Shown here: in pieces, positions 18,293 to 27,761 of the stretch | Layout of the letters: each line of letters starts with the position of its first letter | Numbering within the stretch: position 1 is the stretch's first letter | Assembly (NCBI GenBank): GCA_045564915.1 | Contig: JBJLGL010000005.1 | Location: 124,001 to 188,000 of the forward strand | Origin: JAQWRV01 sp045564915 | GTDB lineage: Bacteria; Pseudomonadota; Alphaproteobacteria; Rhodospirillales; Rhodospirillaceae | Reading direction: 5' to 3' | Length of the DNA stretch: 64,000 nt | The notes under the pieces: model-generated | Database searches by the model: none | Told to the model about the DNA's origin: nothing | Seen by the model: the letters and a program-made list of their open reading frames with translations, nothing else | Program-made: the position numbers and the translations under genes

Positions 18293-20200
18293 TTATTGTG
18301 GAATAATCTGTTCAATGATTTCACTATTAAGCGTTACGTTATAACCACTAGTCAGAGAGTTTGTGAAGCTTGTGATAAGATCACTTGCTATTGATGATTT
18401 TACAGCATCTGTAACAATATCTCGGTTTTCTGCGAGTGTTATATTATCTGGCGGGACGACTTCTATTAGCCGAGCCACGATGTGACCAGAGGTAACACGT
18501 GCTTCTATCGAGTCTCCAATGGCTGAGTTGAAAAGTTTTTCCATGGCTTCAGGACTGACATATCGGGCGGGAATGATTGCATCAAGGCGTAGGCTATTCC
18601 CAAACCGGGTTATTGGTCCGAGCTTTACAAATTCAACGTCTTGATTCTCTTCCGCTATAGCGAGTAGATCGACAGAAGGCCCTATAGAGTTCATGAGGGT
18701 CTTTGCTTTCACTGCCGTTGCAGTACTTTGTGATTGAGCCTCCCACAAGATGGCTACATCATTAGCTACTCGCTCATAGGGCTTCGGGGCGGACGGTATG
18801 ATGTCTTCAACGCGCAAAATATATGCATACTCATCTGTTTCTATTAATTGTGAGTCAATGCCGCGTTCCATAGAAAAGGCAAGGCGTAGAAAGCGCTCTT
18901 GTTCTACCGAGAAGCCCAAAGGAGCACCTGTATCGTCGCGCCCATCTCTATCTACCATATTAAATTGCATATAGCTAAAGCCGGGTGCACTAGCTATCTC
19001 TTCAACACTAATACCAGCAGCAAATTGATCCTCCATATAGATTGTGGCTTCATACATTTCGTCATAGGCCCGCTCTTGTATTATTAGTGCAATTATTTCA
19101 TCGCGCACGACCGGCAAGGCCTTGATGCTGCCGACGTTGACACGTGTTACCTCAAACAGGTGCCAGCCAAATTCTGTTTGGATTGGAGTGCTTATAGAGT
19201 TTAAAGCTAGTTGGAAGATTGGTGAGAGATCAAATCCAATATTATCATTAGCACTGAGTAAACCCAATTCAATTGGCACACCCAATGTTATTTTTTCGGC
19301 AAGCCTTGTGAGGTTTTCTCCACTTGCTGCTTGCGCATAAGCTGCCTGAGCTTCGAACTCATTGCCGAAAATCAGTTGATTCACTTGACGTGTTTCTCGT
19401 GTTCTATATTGCTCAATATTTTCATCGTAATATGCCTGAATTTCTTCTTGCGAGATACTGCTTGGAGGTACGAGATCTTTTGGGCGAACTATTGCTGCAG
19501 TGACGTGGCGATATTCCGGTGCAGAAAATGAAGAAATATTTTCATCGTAAACTTTACGCAATTCTTGTTCTGTGGCTTCACTTTTCAGTTCGATACTAGA
19601 ATCGGCTATATAAAGTACATCTGCAAGCCGCTGTTCAGCCCGATAGAGGAAAAGAGAGTCAACCATAGTTTCCGGCGCACCCGCGCTAAGTTCTACGGGC
19701 TGCAGTATTGTTTCCAGTAATAAGTCGCCTCGTAGAAGGTCAATAAAGCCTTGTTCTGTTAAGTTGTTGGTTGCAAGGGTTGCATTGAAAAGAAGTCTGT
19801 TAAAGTTACCCGTTTCATCTATGAACCCACTTTGCTCTTGAATAGACTTGCGCAGAGTTTCATCCGAAATAGTGACGCCTAGTTCTCGGGCTGCCATGTT
19901 TAGAGATGCGCTCTTACTTAGTTGCTGAATAAGAGTATCAAGTATGCCTAAGTCCGCAGCCTGTTTCGCGGTGAAATCCGGCCCTAGGGCCTCACGGAGT
20001 TGAGTGAGTTGCTGGTTGAAACGGCGTTGTAGTTCTTCAGCGCTGACTTCGACCTGATCTACCTTGATCACTACATTAGGATCCATTGCTGGATTGATGG
20101 CATCACCAACACCCCAAACGGCAAAACTAATCATAACTAGGCCTAGAAAGCCCTTGAGCAGCCAACTTTCTTTAATGGCAACTGTCATGTTTTGAATCAT
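18293..20200 (-). CDS. ppiD: Membrane-anchored peptidyl-prolyl isomerase/chaperone (PpiD/SurA-N family)
   Basis: 635 residues. An N-terminal cytoplasmic stub and one membrane helix (about 13-32, WLLKGFLGLVMISFAVWGVG) precede a SurA-N-like chaperone region (DQVEVSAEELQRRFNQQL and onward). A parvulin domain follows near 265-365 (RETRQVNQLIF, FGWHLFEVTRV). It helps fold secreted and outer-membrane proteins at the periplasmic face. It is the first gene of an operon with trpE and divergent from tpiA. No truncation. Confidence 0.92.
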   Translation of the reverse strand: MIQNMTVAIKESWLLKGFLGLVMISFAVWGVGDAINPAMDPNVVIKVDQVEVSAEELQRRFNQQLTQLREALGPDFTAKQAADLGILDTLIQQLSKSASLNMAARELGVTISDETLRKSIQEQSGFIDETGNFNRLLFNATLATNNLTEQGFIDLLRGDLLLETILQPVELSAGAPETMVDSLFLYRAEQRLADVLYIADSSIELKSEATEQELRKVYDENISSFSAPEYRHVTAAIVRPKDLVPPSSISQEEIQAYYDENIEQYRTRETRQVNQLIFGNEFEAQAAYAQAASGENLTRLAEKITLGVPIELGLLSANDNIGFDLSPIFQLALNSISTPIQTEFGWHLFEVTRVNVGSIKALPVVRDEIIALIIQERAYDEMYEATIYMEDQFAAGISVEEIASAPGFSYMQFNMVDRDGRDDTGAPLGFSVEQERFLRLAFSMERGIDSQLIETDEYAYILRVEDIIPSAPKPYERVANDVAILWEAQSQSTATAVKAKTLMNSIGPSVDLLAIAEENQDVEFVKLGPITRFGNSLRLDAIIPARYVSPEAMEKLFNSAIGDSIEARVTSGHIVARLIEVVPPDNITLAENRDIVTDAVKSSIASDLITSFTNSLTSGYNVTLNSEIIEQIIPQ

Positions 20201-20394
20201 TGCAGAACCTCTTTATGTTCACTCAGACCCCAAGGTCAGAGCTCATTAGTCGACGACCAAATGTGGTGAATGGGCTTTTTACGCGCCAATTCTAGGCCGG
20301 GCAAGCCTTTGAACGTTCCTGAATACCTGGAAGTGACAACGACCCTATGTTAGCAAACGCCTTACAAATGCGATCAGATTGGTGGATATGAAAA
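20201..20394. promoter_or_regulatory. ppiD / tpiA divergent promoter region
   Basis: 194 bp between divergent starts. A minus-strand ribosome site (AGAGG before the ppiD ATG) is seen. The tpiA side has only a weak purine run. No strong -35/-10 pair could be assigned. Confidence 0.4.
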
Positions 20395-21135
20395 ATGGCT
20401 AAACTTATTGCCGGAAACTGGAAGATGAACGGTGACCTTGCAAGCAGCGTAAGGATTTCAAAAGCTCTAGCGGTAAAGGCCAATGAGGTGGATCTTAATA
20501 CAGATATTGCTATTTTCCCGCCTGGGCCCTTGATTCCTGAGGTTCTGGATGCTGTGTCTGGCAGCCCCATCTGGGTCGGCGGCCAAGATTGCCATTGGAA
20601 TAAGAATGGCGCGCATACGGGTGATACAAGCCCACACTTGCTAGCCGAGCTGGGCTGTAACTGCGTGATTGTTGGCCACTCAGAACGCCGAGATGCCTAC
20701 GCTGAAACAAATCAACAGGTAAAAGCTAAGGCTGAAGCTGCTCTCGGCTCTGGATTGCAAGTAATTATTTGTGTTGGAGAAACAGAGGCTGAGCGAAATT
20801 CTGGGGAAACCGAAACCGTTGTAGGCACGCAGATTGCACGGTCATTGCCGGTTGGAGGTTCAATTGATAGCGTAATAGTAGCGTACGAGCCAGTATGGGC
20901 TATTGGTACTGGTTTAACCCCAACATTGAAAGAAATTGCAGCTATTCATGGATTTATTCGTGCTCACGCGAGTGAGAGCGGACTTGGCAGTGCTCTACGT
21001 ATTCTCTACGGAGGCTCCGTTAAGCCATCTAATGCTGCAGAAATCCTTGGAATACAAGGGGTTGATGGTGCTTTAGTGGGCGGTGCTAGCCTTAAAGAGG
21101 ATGACTTCTGGGGTATAATAGAAAGTTGCCCCTAG
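20395..21135 (+). CDS. tpiA: Triose-phosphate isomerase
   Basis: 246 residues, normal length. It interconverts glyceraldehyde-3-phosphate and dihydroxyacetone phosphate. The active-site elements are all present: NWKMNG (Lys11), VGHSERR (His), AYEPVWAIGTG (Glu and loop 6) and YGGSVKPSN (phosphate). It heads the tpiA-secG-pyrG-kdsA-eno run that is characteristic of alphaproteobacteria. Confidence 0.97.
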   Translation: MAKLIAGNWKMNGDLASSVRISKALAVKANEVDLNTDIAIFPPGPLIPEVLDAVSGSPIWVGGQDCHWNKNGAHTGDTSPHLLAELGCNCVIVGHSERRDAYAETNQQVKAKAEAALGSGLQVIICVGETEAERNSGETETVVGTQIARSLPVGGSIDSVIVAYEPVWAIGTGLTPTLKEIAAIHGFIRAHASESGLGSALRILYGGSVKPSNAAEILGIQGVDGALVGGASLKEDDFWGIIESCP

Positions 21136-21218
21136 CGCTTGATCCCAAAGCCGATTAAAAAGCCCTCAAATTCCTAGCAAGTTGAGGTGTTCCCTCGGCT
21201 TGAAAATGTGGAGACTCA

Positions 21219-21578
21219 ATGGAAACTATCTTAATCCTTATACATTTACTTATTGCCATAGCATTGATAGGGCTGATTCTTATCCAAAAGAGCGAAGGTG
21301 GAGCTATGGGTGGCGGCCTGACAGGAGGGGCATCCGTGACTGGAATGTCTCAATCACGGGTTAGGGCAACGCCAATTACGAGGGCTACTACGACCTTAGG
21401 GATTTGCTTTTTCGGGACCAGTCTCGGCCTTGCTCTGCTCGCTAAACCCCCAGAGACACCAGATTCTATATTTGAAACTGTGCCTGCTAGCGATGAGGGG
21501 GGAAGTATTCCCATCGTTCCGGTGGTACCGAGAGACGATACGATTCCCTTGATTCCAGTTGTTCCGCCCAATAATTGA
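21219..21578 (+). CDS. secG: Preprotein translocase subunit SecG
   Basis: 119 residues. The first membrane helix is about 3-20, with ALIGLILIQKSEGGAMGGGL, the conserved QKSEGG loop. The second helix is about 57-75 (ATTTLGICFFGTSLGLALLA). A proline-rich acidic tail follows, common in this group. It is the accessory subunit of the SecYEG channel, inner membrane. Position between tpiA and pyrG is conserved in alphaproteobacteria. Confidence 0.93.
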   Translation: METILILIHLLIAIALIGLILIQKSEGGAMGGGLTGGASVTGMSQSRVRATPITRATTTLGICFFGTSLGLALLAKPPETPDSIFETVPASDEGGSIPIVPVVPRDDTIPLIPVVPPNN

Positions 21579-21686
21579 CTGTTTTCTAAGCGTAAGCGCG
21601 TGCTTGGAAAGCCTATTTCCTTTTATTTTTCCGGTCGTTTGTCTCTGAGCTTGCAGTAAAACAAAATACAGCTATGTTTGCCGTCC

Positions 21687-23315
21687 ATGACGCGGTTTAT
21701 CTTTATCACCGGCGGCGTGGTCTCCTCCCTGGGAAAGGGCTTGGCATCTGCTGCCCTAGGAGCTTTGCTTCAGGCTAGGGGGTATTCAGTAAGGCTGCGC
21801 AAGCTTGATCCTTATATTAATGTAGACCCAGGAACCATGAGTCCATTTCAACATGGCGAAGTCTATGTCACAGACGATGGAGCGGAAACGGATCTAGATC
21901 TAGGCCACTATGAGCGGTTCACTGGTGTGCCGTCCCGCCAGAGTGATAATGTGACTTCAGGCCGCATTTATTCTGATGTGATTGCAAAAGAGCGGCGTGG
22001 CGATTACCTCGGCGCTACTGTACAGGTGATCCCACACGTTACAGATGCAATTAAGGACTTTATACAGGCTGACCTAAGTGGTGAAGACTTTGTCCTCTGT
22101 GAAATCGGAGGGACCGTAGGTGATATAGAAAGTCTGCCGTTTTTGGAAGCTATCCGACAACTCGGCAATGAATTGGGACCAGAGCGGTCCATGTACACAC
22201 ATCTAACGTTGGTCCCCTTTATTGCAGCAGCTGGTGAATTGAAAACTAAACCTACCCAGCACTCTGTGAAGGAATTACTAGGTTTAGGTATCCAGCCTCA
22301 TGTTCTGGTTTGTCGTATTGAGCGTCCTATGCCGGACAGCGAAAGGCGTAAGATTGGATTATTTTGTAATGTAAGACAGGATTGCGTGATTTCAGGTGAA
22401 GACGTTGATTCGATTTATGCTGTTCCTAGCTCATACCATGAGCAAGGCCTTGATACAGTAGTATGCCGTCATTTTCGCCTGCCTATTGATCAAAAACCTC
22501 GTTTAGCTATATGGGATAAAATTGTCTCGTCAGTACGCCGACCTGAGGGGACCGTTACTATCGCTGTAGTTGGCAAATACGTTCAGCTACCTGACGCTTA
22601 TAAGTCACTATCCGAGGCACTGACCCATGGCGGTATTGCAAATAACGTAGAAGTTAAATTGGACTGGATTGATTCAGAGATATTTGAGCGGGAAGATGCT
22701 ATCAGTCATCTTGAACATGTGCAGGGCATTCTAGTGCCAGGCGGCTTTGGAGAGAGGGGTGCAGAAGGAAAGATCCGGGCAGTGAAATTTGCTCGCCTGC
22801 ACGGAGTGCCGTATTTCGGGATATGTTTTGGTATGCAAATGGCCGTCATTGAAGCAGCTCGTAACCTGGCAGGATTAGAAGGGGCAAACTCTACAGAATT
22901 TGGCCATGCAAAGGAGCCCGTTGTTGGATTGATGACGGAATGGGCCAAGGGTAACCAGCTGGAGAAACGTGGGGAAAAGGATGGTTTGGGAGGAACGATG
23001 AGGCTTGGTGCTTATCCATGCGATCTTGTAAGTGGTACCCGGGCGGCAGATATCTATCCGTCAGCAACGATTTCGGAGCGACATCGCCATCGTTACGAAG
23101 TTAACATTACATATCGTGCAACGCTGGAGGCCGCAGGGTTGAAATTTTCCGGCTTGTCACCAGATGGAATCCTGCCAGAAATTGTTGAATATGAGGACCA
23201 CCCTTGGTTTATCGGTGTACAATTCCACCCGGAACTAAAATCAAAACCTTTCGATCCTCACCCTTTGTTCACCTCTTTTATTTCAGCTGCTGTTAATCAG
23301 TCGAGATTAGTCTAA
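21687..23315 (+). CDS. pyrG: CTP synthase
   Basis: 542 residues from the ATG at 21687. A TTG three codons earlier is also open, but MTRFIFITGGVVSSLGKG is the universal N-terminus. The amidoligase domain carries the P-loop-like GGVVSSLGKG. The C-terminal glutaminase domain has the catalytic Cys in YFGICFGMQ, and His/Glu in GVQFHPELKS. It makes CTP from UTP and glutamine in the cytoplasm. Complete and without anomalies. Confidence 0.97.
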   Translation: MTRFIFITGGVVSSLGKGLASAALGALLQARGYSVRLRKLDPYINVDPGTMSPFQHGEVYVTDDGAETDLDLGHYERFTGVPSRQSDNVTSGRIYSDVIAKERRGDYLGATVQVIPHVTDAIKDFIQADLSGEDFVLCEIGGTVGDIESLPFLEAIRQLGNELGPERSMYTHLTLVPFIAAAGELKTKPTQHSVKELLGLGIQPHVLVCRIERPMPDSERRKIGLFCNVRQDCVISGEDVDSIYAVPSSYHEQGLDTVVCRHFRLPIDQKPRLAIWDKIVSSVRRPEGTVTIAVVGKYVQLPDAYKSLSEALTHGGIANNVEVKLDWIDSEIFEREDAISHLEHVQGILVPGGFGERGAEGKIRAVKFARLHGVPYFGICFGMQMAVIEAARNLAGLEGANSTEFGHAKEPVVGLMTEWAKGNQLEKRGEKDGLGGTMRLGAYPCDLVSGTRAADIYPSATISERHRHRYEVNITYRATLEAAGLKFSGLSPDGILPEIVEYEDHPWFIGVQFHPELKSKPFDPHPLFTSFISAAVNQSRLV

Positions 23316-23342
23316 ACGCCAGTAAGAAAGAACTATTACCCA

Positions 23343-24201
23343 ATGGGTCAGACGTCAGTATCTCAACGCCATGTCTCTATCGGTTCTATCCGGGCTGGTA
23401 ACGATCTGCCTTTAGTAGTCATAGCTGGCCCATGCCAAATTGAAAGCCGTGCCCATGCTCTTGAAGTGGCTATTGCCTTAAAGGAGATGAGTGAGGCAGT
23501 TGGTGTCCCTGTTATTTATAAGAGTTCTTTCGACAAAGCGAACCGTACCAGCGTATCTGGCAAACGGGGGTTAGGTTTAGATAAGTCTCTGCAGGTTTTT
23601 GCGGACGTAAGGACAGAAACGGGGTTAGCAATTCTGACTGATATACATGAAAAGGAACAATGTGAGCCGGTAGCTGAAGTTGCAGACGTTCTGCAGATTC
23701 CCGCATACCTTTGCCGTCAAACGGACCTATTGTTGGCCGCTGGAGAAACTGGTGCGGTTATCAACATAAAGAAAGGGCAATTTTTGGCCCCATGGGACAT
23801 GGATAATGTGGCAGCGAAGGTTGCTTCCACAGGCAATGAAAACATCATGCTAACAGAGCGTGGTGTATCTTTCGGTTACAACAATCTGGTTACTGATATA
23901 AGGAGTCTTCCCCAGATGGCGCAGAGTGGTTATCCGGTGGTAATAGATGCGACCCATTCAGTGCAACAACCAGGTGGGCAGGGTAACAGCTCAGGCGGTA
24001 AGCGCGAGTTTGCTTCAGTGATTGCTCGCGCGGGGGGTCGCAGTTTGTGTTGCCGCTGTCTTTATTGAAACACATCCCGATCCAGACAATGCGCCATCTG
24101 ATGGCCCGAATATGATTTATTTACGTGATATGCCAGAGCTACTTGCAACGTTGAAAGCTTTTGATGAACTGGCTAAGGCTCACCCCATTACGTTAACATA
24201 A
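23343..24201 (+). pseudogene. kdsA: 3-deoxy-8-phosphooctulonate synthase (kdsA), interrupted by a one-base frameshift
   Basis: KdsA condenses phosphoenolpyruvate and arabinose-5-phosphate for Kdo of lipopolysaccharide. The first frame gives VVIAGPCQIES, YKSSFDKANRTS and GGQGNSSGGKREFA, then runs off at 24068. The C-terminus (VFIETHPDPDNAPSDGPN to AHPITLT, stop at 24199-24201) continues in the +1 frame. Removing one G from the G6 run at 24032-24037 restores ARAGVAVCVAAVFIETHPD and a normal ~285-residue protein. The cause is either a homopolymer sequencing error or a recent real frameshift. All other features are intact, and the operon context (pyrG upstream, eno downstream) argues for error. 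Confidence 0.9.
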
Positions 24202-24235
24202 GCCTGTATCGTAGAGTATTAGTGAAGAGGATTAC

Positions 24236-25522
24236 ATGAGCGCTATTTCTGACATTTTTGCCCGAGAGATATTAGATAGCCGTGGGAATCCTACCATAGA
24301 AGTCGACGTAGTCCTGGAAACCGGGTCTAGCGGTCGAGCTGGTGTTCCATCAGGGGCATCTACTGGTGCGCATGAGGCAGTTGAGCTACGCGATGGAGAT
24401 TGCAATCGCTATAGCGGTAAGGGCGTTATCAAGGCAGTCGAATGCGTGAATGGCGAAATCTTTCAGGCGTTATCAGGTTTTGATGCTGATGATCAAAGAC
24501 TTATAGATCAGACTTTGATTGATCTTGATGGCACACTTAATAAAAGCCGACTTGGAGCTAACTCGATCTTGGGTGTTTCTCTGGCGATAGCAAAGGCGGC
24601 TGCTGACGATGTCGGTCTCGATTTGTACCGCTACATCGGTGGAGCAGCGGCTCATGTTTTACCAGTTCCCATGATGAATATTATTAATGGTGGGGAACAT
24701 GCAGATAACTCCATTGATATCCAGGAATTTATGGTGATTCCTGTTGGGGCCGATGATGTGGTTGATGCTATTAGAGTTGGTTCAGAGGTATTTCATGCTT
24801 TGAGAAAACAGCTAGTTGACGCTGGCCATAACACCAATGTGGGTGATGAGGGGGGATTTGCTCCAAATTTGAAGAGTGCTGATGATGCTCTCGGTTTTAT
24901 CATGAAAGCGATAAAAAAGGCGGGTTATCAGGCTGGTAATGACGTTGTTCTAGCATTGGACGCAGCATCAACTGAATTCTTTAAAAATGGCATTTACGAT
25001 ATGAGTGGAGAAGGTAAGAAGCTGGATGCTGCTGGGATGGTGGGCTTCTATGAAGATCTGACATCGCGCTATCCCATCGTCTCTATTGAAGATGGAATGG
25101 CCGAAGATGATTGGGAGGGCTGGAAAGCATTAACCAATGCGATTGGTGATAAGGTCCAATTAGTTGGAGACGATTTATTCGTTACAAATCCGGAACGGCT
25201 ACGAAATGGTATCCAGAAAGGTGTAGCAAATTCCATTCTAGTAAAGGTAAATCAGATAGGCACTCTGACAGAGACTTTGGAGGCCGTAGAAACAGCCCAC
25301 AAAGCTAGCTACACGGCTGTGATGTCTCATCGGTCTGGTGAAACGGAAGACGCCACTATTGCTGATTTGTCGGTTGCGACCAATTGTGGACAGATTAAGA
25401 CCGGCTCTTTATCCAGGTCTGATCGACTTGCTAAATATAATCAGCTCATTCGCATCGCAGAGGGCTTGGATGATCAGGGCCGTTTTGCGGGTCCTGGCCT
25501 GAAAGCCCGTTGGGGTCTTTAG
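24236..25522 (+). CDS. eno: Enolase (phosphopyruvate hydratase)
   Basis: 428 residues, normal length. It interconverts 2-phosphoglycerate and phosphoenolpyruvate. Visible signatures are SGASTGAHEAVELRDGD (substrate loop), SIEDGMAEDDW (metal ligands), GDDLFVTNP, the catalytic lysine in SILVKVNQIGTL, and MSHRSGETEDATIADL. Strong GAGGA ribosome site. It is the last gene of the tpiA-eno run and converges on thiC. Confidence 0.98.
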   Translation: MSAISDIFAREILDSRGNPTIEVDVVLETGSSGRAGVPSGASTGAHEAVELRDGDCNRYSGKGVIKAVECVNGEIFQALSGFDADDQRLIDQTLIDLDGTLNKSRLGANSILGVSLAIAKAAADDVGLDLYRYIGGAAAHVLPVPMMNIINGGEHADNSIDIQEFMVIPVGADDVVDAIRVGSEVFHALRKQLVDAGHNTNVGDEGGFAPNLKSADDALGFIMKAIKKAGYQAGNDVVLALDAASTEFFKNGIYDMSGEGKKLDAAGMVGFYEDLTSRYPIVSIEDGMAEDDWEGWKALTNAIGDKVQLVGDDLFVTNPERLRNGIQKGVANSILVKVNQIGTLTETLEAVETAHKASYTAVMSHRSGETEDATIADLSVATNCGQIKTGSLSRSDRLAKYNQLIRIAEGLDDQGRFAGPGLKARWGL

Positions 25523-25576
25523 TAGCTCTTTTCATTACTTTTATATCGCTAAACCTATTTTTGCTTACTAAGCTAG

Positions 25577-27442
25577 CTATTGGGCCTCCTTGGGTGGAGA
25601 GGTCTTGTTCTTGCTTTCTTTTGCCGGGATGTACAGGTCACCTCCATCACGATATTTCTGTGCCATTTCAGCCATGCCTTTTTCAGCATCGCCAAACCCT
25701 CCCTTTGCAGTTTCGTCTCTAATGTCTTGAGAGATTTTCATTGAACAGAATTTTGGGCCGCACATTGAGCAGAAATGTGCCACCTTATGAGCCTCTTTGG
25801 GCAGGGTCTGATCATGAAATAGCCGCGCGGTCTCTGGATCTAGTGAAAGATTGAATTGGTCTTCCCAGCGGAATTCAAAACGAGCACGAGATAGTGCATC
25901 ATCTCTATCTTGTGCGCCAGGATGGCCCTTTGCCAAGTCGGCTGCATGGGCGGCAATCTTATATGTGATCACACCAGTTTTTACATCTGTGCGGTCAGGC
26001 AGACCAAGATGTTCTTTTGGTGTCACGTAACAAAGCATAGCTGTCCCGAACCAGCCTATCATAGCTGCGCCGATGCCTGAGGTGATGTGGTCATAGCCGG
26101 GTGCAATATCAGTAGTCAATGGACCGAGCGTATAGAATGGGGCTTCACCGCACTCCTTTAGTTGCTTTTCCATATTGACTTTAATTTTGTGCATCGGTAC
26201 GTGCCCGGGACCCTCAATCATCACTTGGCAATCTTTTTTCCAGGCAACCTCAGTCAATTCACCCAGTGTTTCAAGCTCTGCAAACTGGGCTCTATCATTG
26301 GCATCAGCAATCGAACCTGGGCGCAGGCCGTCGCCCAAGGAGAAGCTAACGTCATACATGCTGCAGATGTTACAGATCTCTTCAAAGTTCTCGTAGAGAA
26401 AGGATTCTTTGTGGTGTGCGAGACACCACTTAGCCATTATTGAACCGCCACGGGAGACAATCCCGGTTGTTCGCTCTGCCGTCAGTGGTACGTAAGGCAG
26501 ACGTACTCCAGCGTGGATGGTGAAATAGTCAACACCTTGCTCGGCCTGTTCTATTAGGGTCTCGCGGAATACATCCCAATTTAGGTCTTCGGCAACTCCA
26601 TTCACCTTTTCGAGTGCTTGGTAGATTGGCACAGTACCAATAGGCACAGGGCTGTTACGAATAATCCATTCGCGGATGTTATGTATGTTCCGACCAGTGG
26701 AAAGGTCCATCACCGTGTCCCCACCCCAACGGATGGACCACACCATCTTGTCAACTTCGTCGGCCATAGAGGAAGTTACAGCGGAATTGCCAATATTAGC
26801 ATTGATCTTCACAAGGAAATTCCGCCCGATAATCATCGGCTCTGTCTCAGGATGATTGATGTTCGAAGGAATTATCGCGCGTCCTCTAGCAATCTCGCTC
26901 CGGACAAACTCGGGGGTACAGTAGTCAGGGATTTCTGCTCCCCAATCTTCACCGTCGCGGATCATAGCTTGTTGAGCCTGTTGACGGCCTTGATTTTCAC
27001 GGATAGCAATGAATTCCATTTCAGGTGTAATAATTCCAGCCCGGGCATACGCTAGCTGGGTAACGGCTCTATTATTCTTGCTGCGCAAAGGTTTGTGTTG
27101 AATTGGAAACTCTGGTGCTTTTTTGTCTTCAGAAACAAAACCATTGTCAGCTGCAGCAACAGGGCGTCCTTCGTAGCGTTCCACATCACCACGACTTTCA
27201 ATCCATCGTTCGCGAAGTCGTGGGAGGCCTTTCGCGATATCGGTTTCGACCTTCGGGTCAGAATAGGGCCCAGAGCAGTCATAGACAGTGACTGGTGCTT
27301 CACCAGAGGTTGGATGAAGGGAGATCTGTCGCATCGGAACACGAAGGTCTGGATGGATTTCCCCTGGCTTGTACACCTTCTTAGAAGCTGGAAGTGGGCC
27401 TGTTGTGACGGCCGGACTCATATTCTTGGAAATGTGATTCAT
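25577..27442 (-). CDS. thiC: Phosphomethylpyrimidine synthase ThiC
   Basis: 621 residues from the ATG at 27442, which has GGAGCT five bases upstream. The longer open frame to 27532 runs into the riboswitch. It converts aminoimidazole ribotide to the HMP phosphate pyrimidine of thiamine by a radical-SAM reaction. The C-terminal iron-sulfur motif FCSMCGPKFCSMKI (CxxCxxxxC) is present, and the core segments GGSIMAKWCLAHHKE and MIEGPGHVPMHKI are typical. The N-terminal ThiC-associated domain is intact. It stands alone without other thi genes. Control by the TPP riboswitch directly upstream is expected. Confidence 0.97.
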   Translation of the reverse strand: MNHISKNMSPAVTTGPLPASKKVYKPGEIHPDLRVPMRQISLHPTSGEAPVTVYDCSGPYSDPKVETDIAKGLPRLRERWIESRGDVERYEGRPVAAADNGFVSEDKKAPEFPIQHKPLRSKNNRAVTQLAYARAGIITPEMEFIAIRENQGRQQAQQAMIRDGEDWGAEIPDYCTPEFVRSEIARGRAIIPSNINHPETEPMIIGRNFLVKINANIGNSAVTSSMADEVDKMVWSIRWGGDTVMDLSTGRNIHNIREWIIRNSPVPIGTVPIYQALEKVNGVAEDLNWDVFRETLIEQAEQGVDYFTIHAGVRLPYVPLTAERTTGIVSRGGSIMAKWCLAHHKESFLYENFEEICNICSMYDVSFSLGDGLRPGSIADANDRAQFAELETLGELTEVAWKKDCQVMIEGPGHVPMHKIKVNMEKQLKECGEAPFYTLGPLTTDIAPGYDHITSGIGAAMIGWFGTAMLCYVTPKEHLGLPDRTDVKTGVITYKIAAHAADLAKGHPGAQDRDDALSRARFEFRWEDQFNLSLDPETARLFHDQTLPKEAHKVAHFCSMCGPKFCSMKISQDIRDETAKGGFGDAEKGMAEMAQKYRDGGDLYIPAKESKNKTSPPKEAQ

Positions 27443-27502
27443 GCAGCAGCTCCACAGCGTTAAGGCGACCCGGGGATTTGGGCGGTAAGGCTTGGGTGAT
27501 TG

Positions 27503-27510
27503 GGAGCTCC
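27503..27510 (-). promoter_or_regulatory. Possible anti-Shine-Dalgarno element of the thiC leader
   Basis: The leader strand carries AGCUCC within 27510-27503. It can pair perfectly with GGAGCU (27453-27448), the thiC ribosome site. The element lies between the riboswitch aptamer and the start codon, so it is a candidate expression platform for translational control. The local 8-mer is also self-complementary, so alternative foldings exist. Confidence 0.4.
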
Positions 27511-27527
27511 ATTTGGCTCGATAGATC

Positions 27528-27649
27528 ACCAATGCTTACACCGGTCTTAATCCGGATCAGGTTCTAGGGTTATCACGCCCAGCAGTATTATTCACTTGCG
27601 ACATATTATCCCCTGGGACAATACGTGGGTGGGGTCCCCTTCGATTGAT
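27528..27649 (-). ncRNA. TPP riboswitch (THI element) upstream of thiC
   Basis: The leader has the conserved 3' half of the THI box, ACCCTAGAACCTGATCCGG, followed by ATTAAGACCGGTGTAAG. Upstream is a GGGGACCCC arm. The outer helix P1 can form between AUCAAU (27649-27644) and AUUGGU (27533-27528). The CUGAGA segment is altered to CGUGAU, a recognisable variation. It senses thiamine diphosphate and represses thiC when the vitamin is plentiful. About 85 nt separate it from the start codon. Confidence 0.88.
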
Positions 27650-27761
27650 TTGAACTTAGGCCTGAGGTATGGAGCGGTCAACGGAAAGCAGCTACCTGAA
27701 GATGACCTAGCTCGATTCTAACAGTCCGCATTCAAATTTTTGTGTTTAGCAGAGCGATAAA

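Noticed and set aside
24069..24201. A separate small gene encoding VFIETHPDPDNAP
   Set aside because: It has no start codon or ribosome site and matches the missing C-terminus of KdsA exactly, so it is the rest of kdsA.
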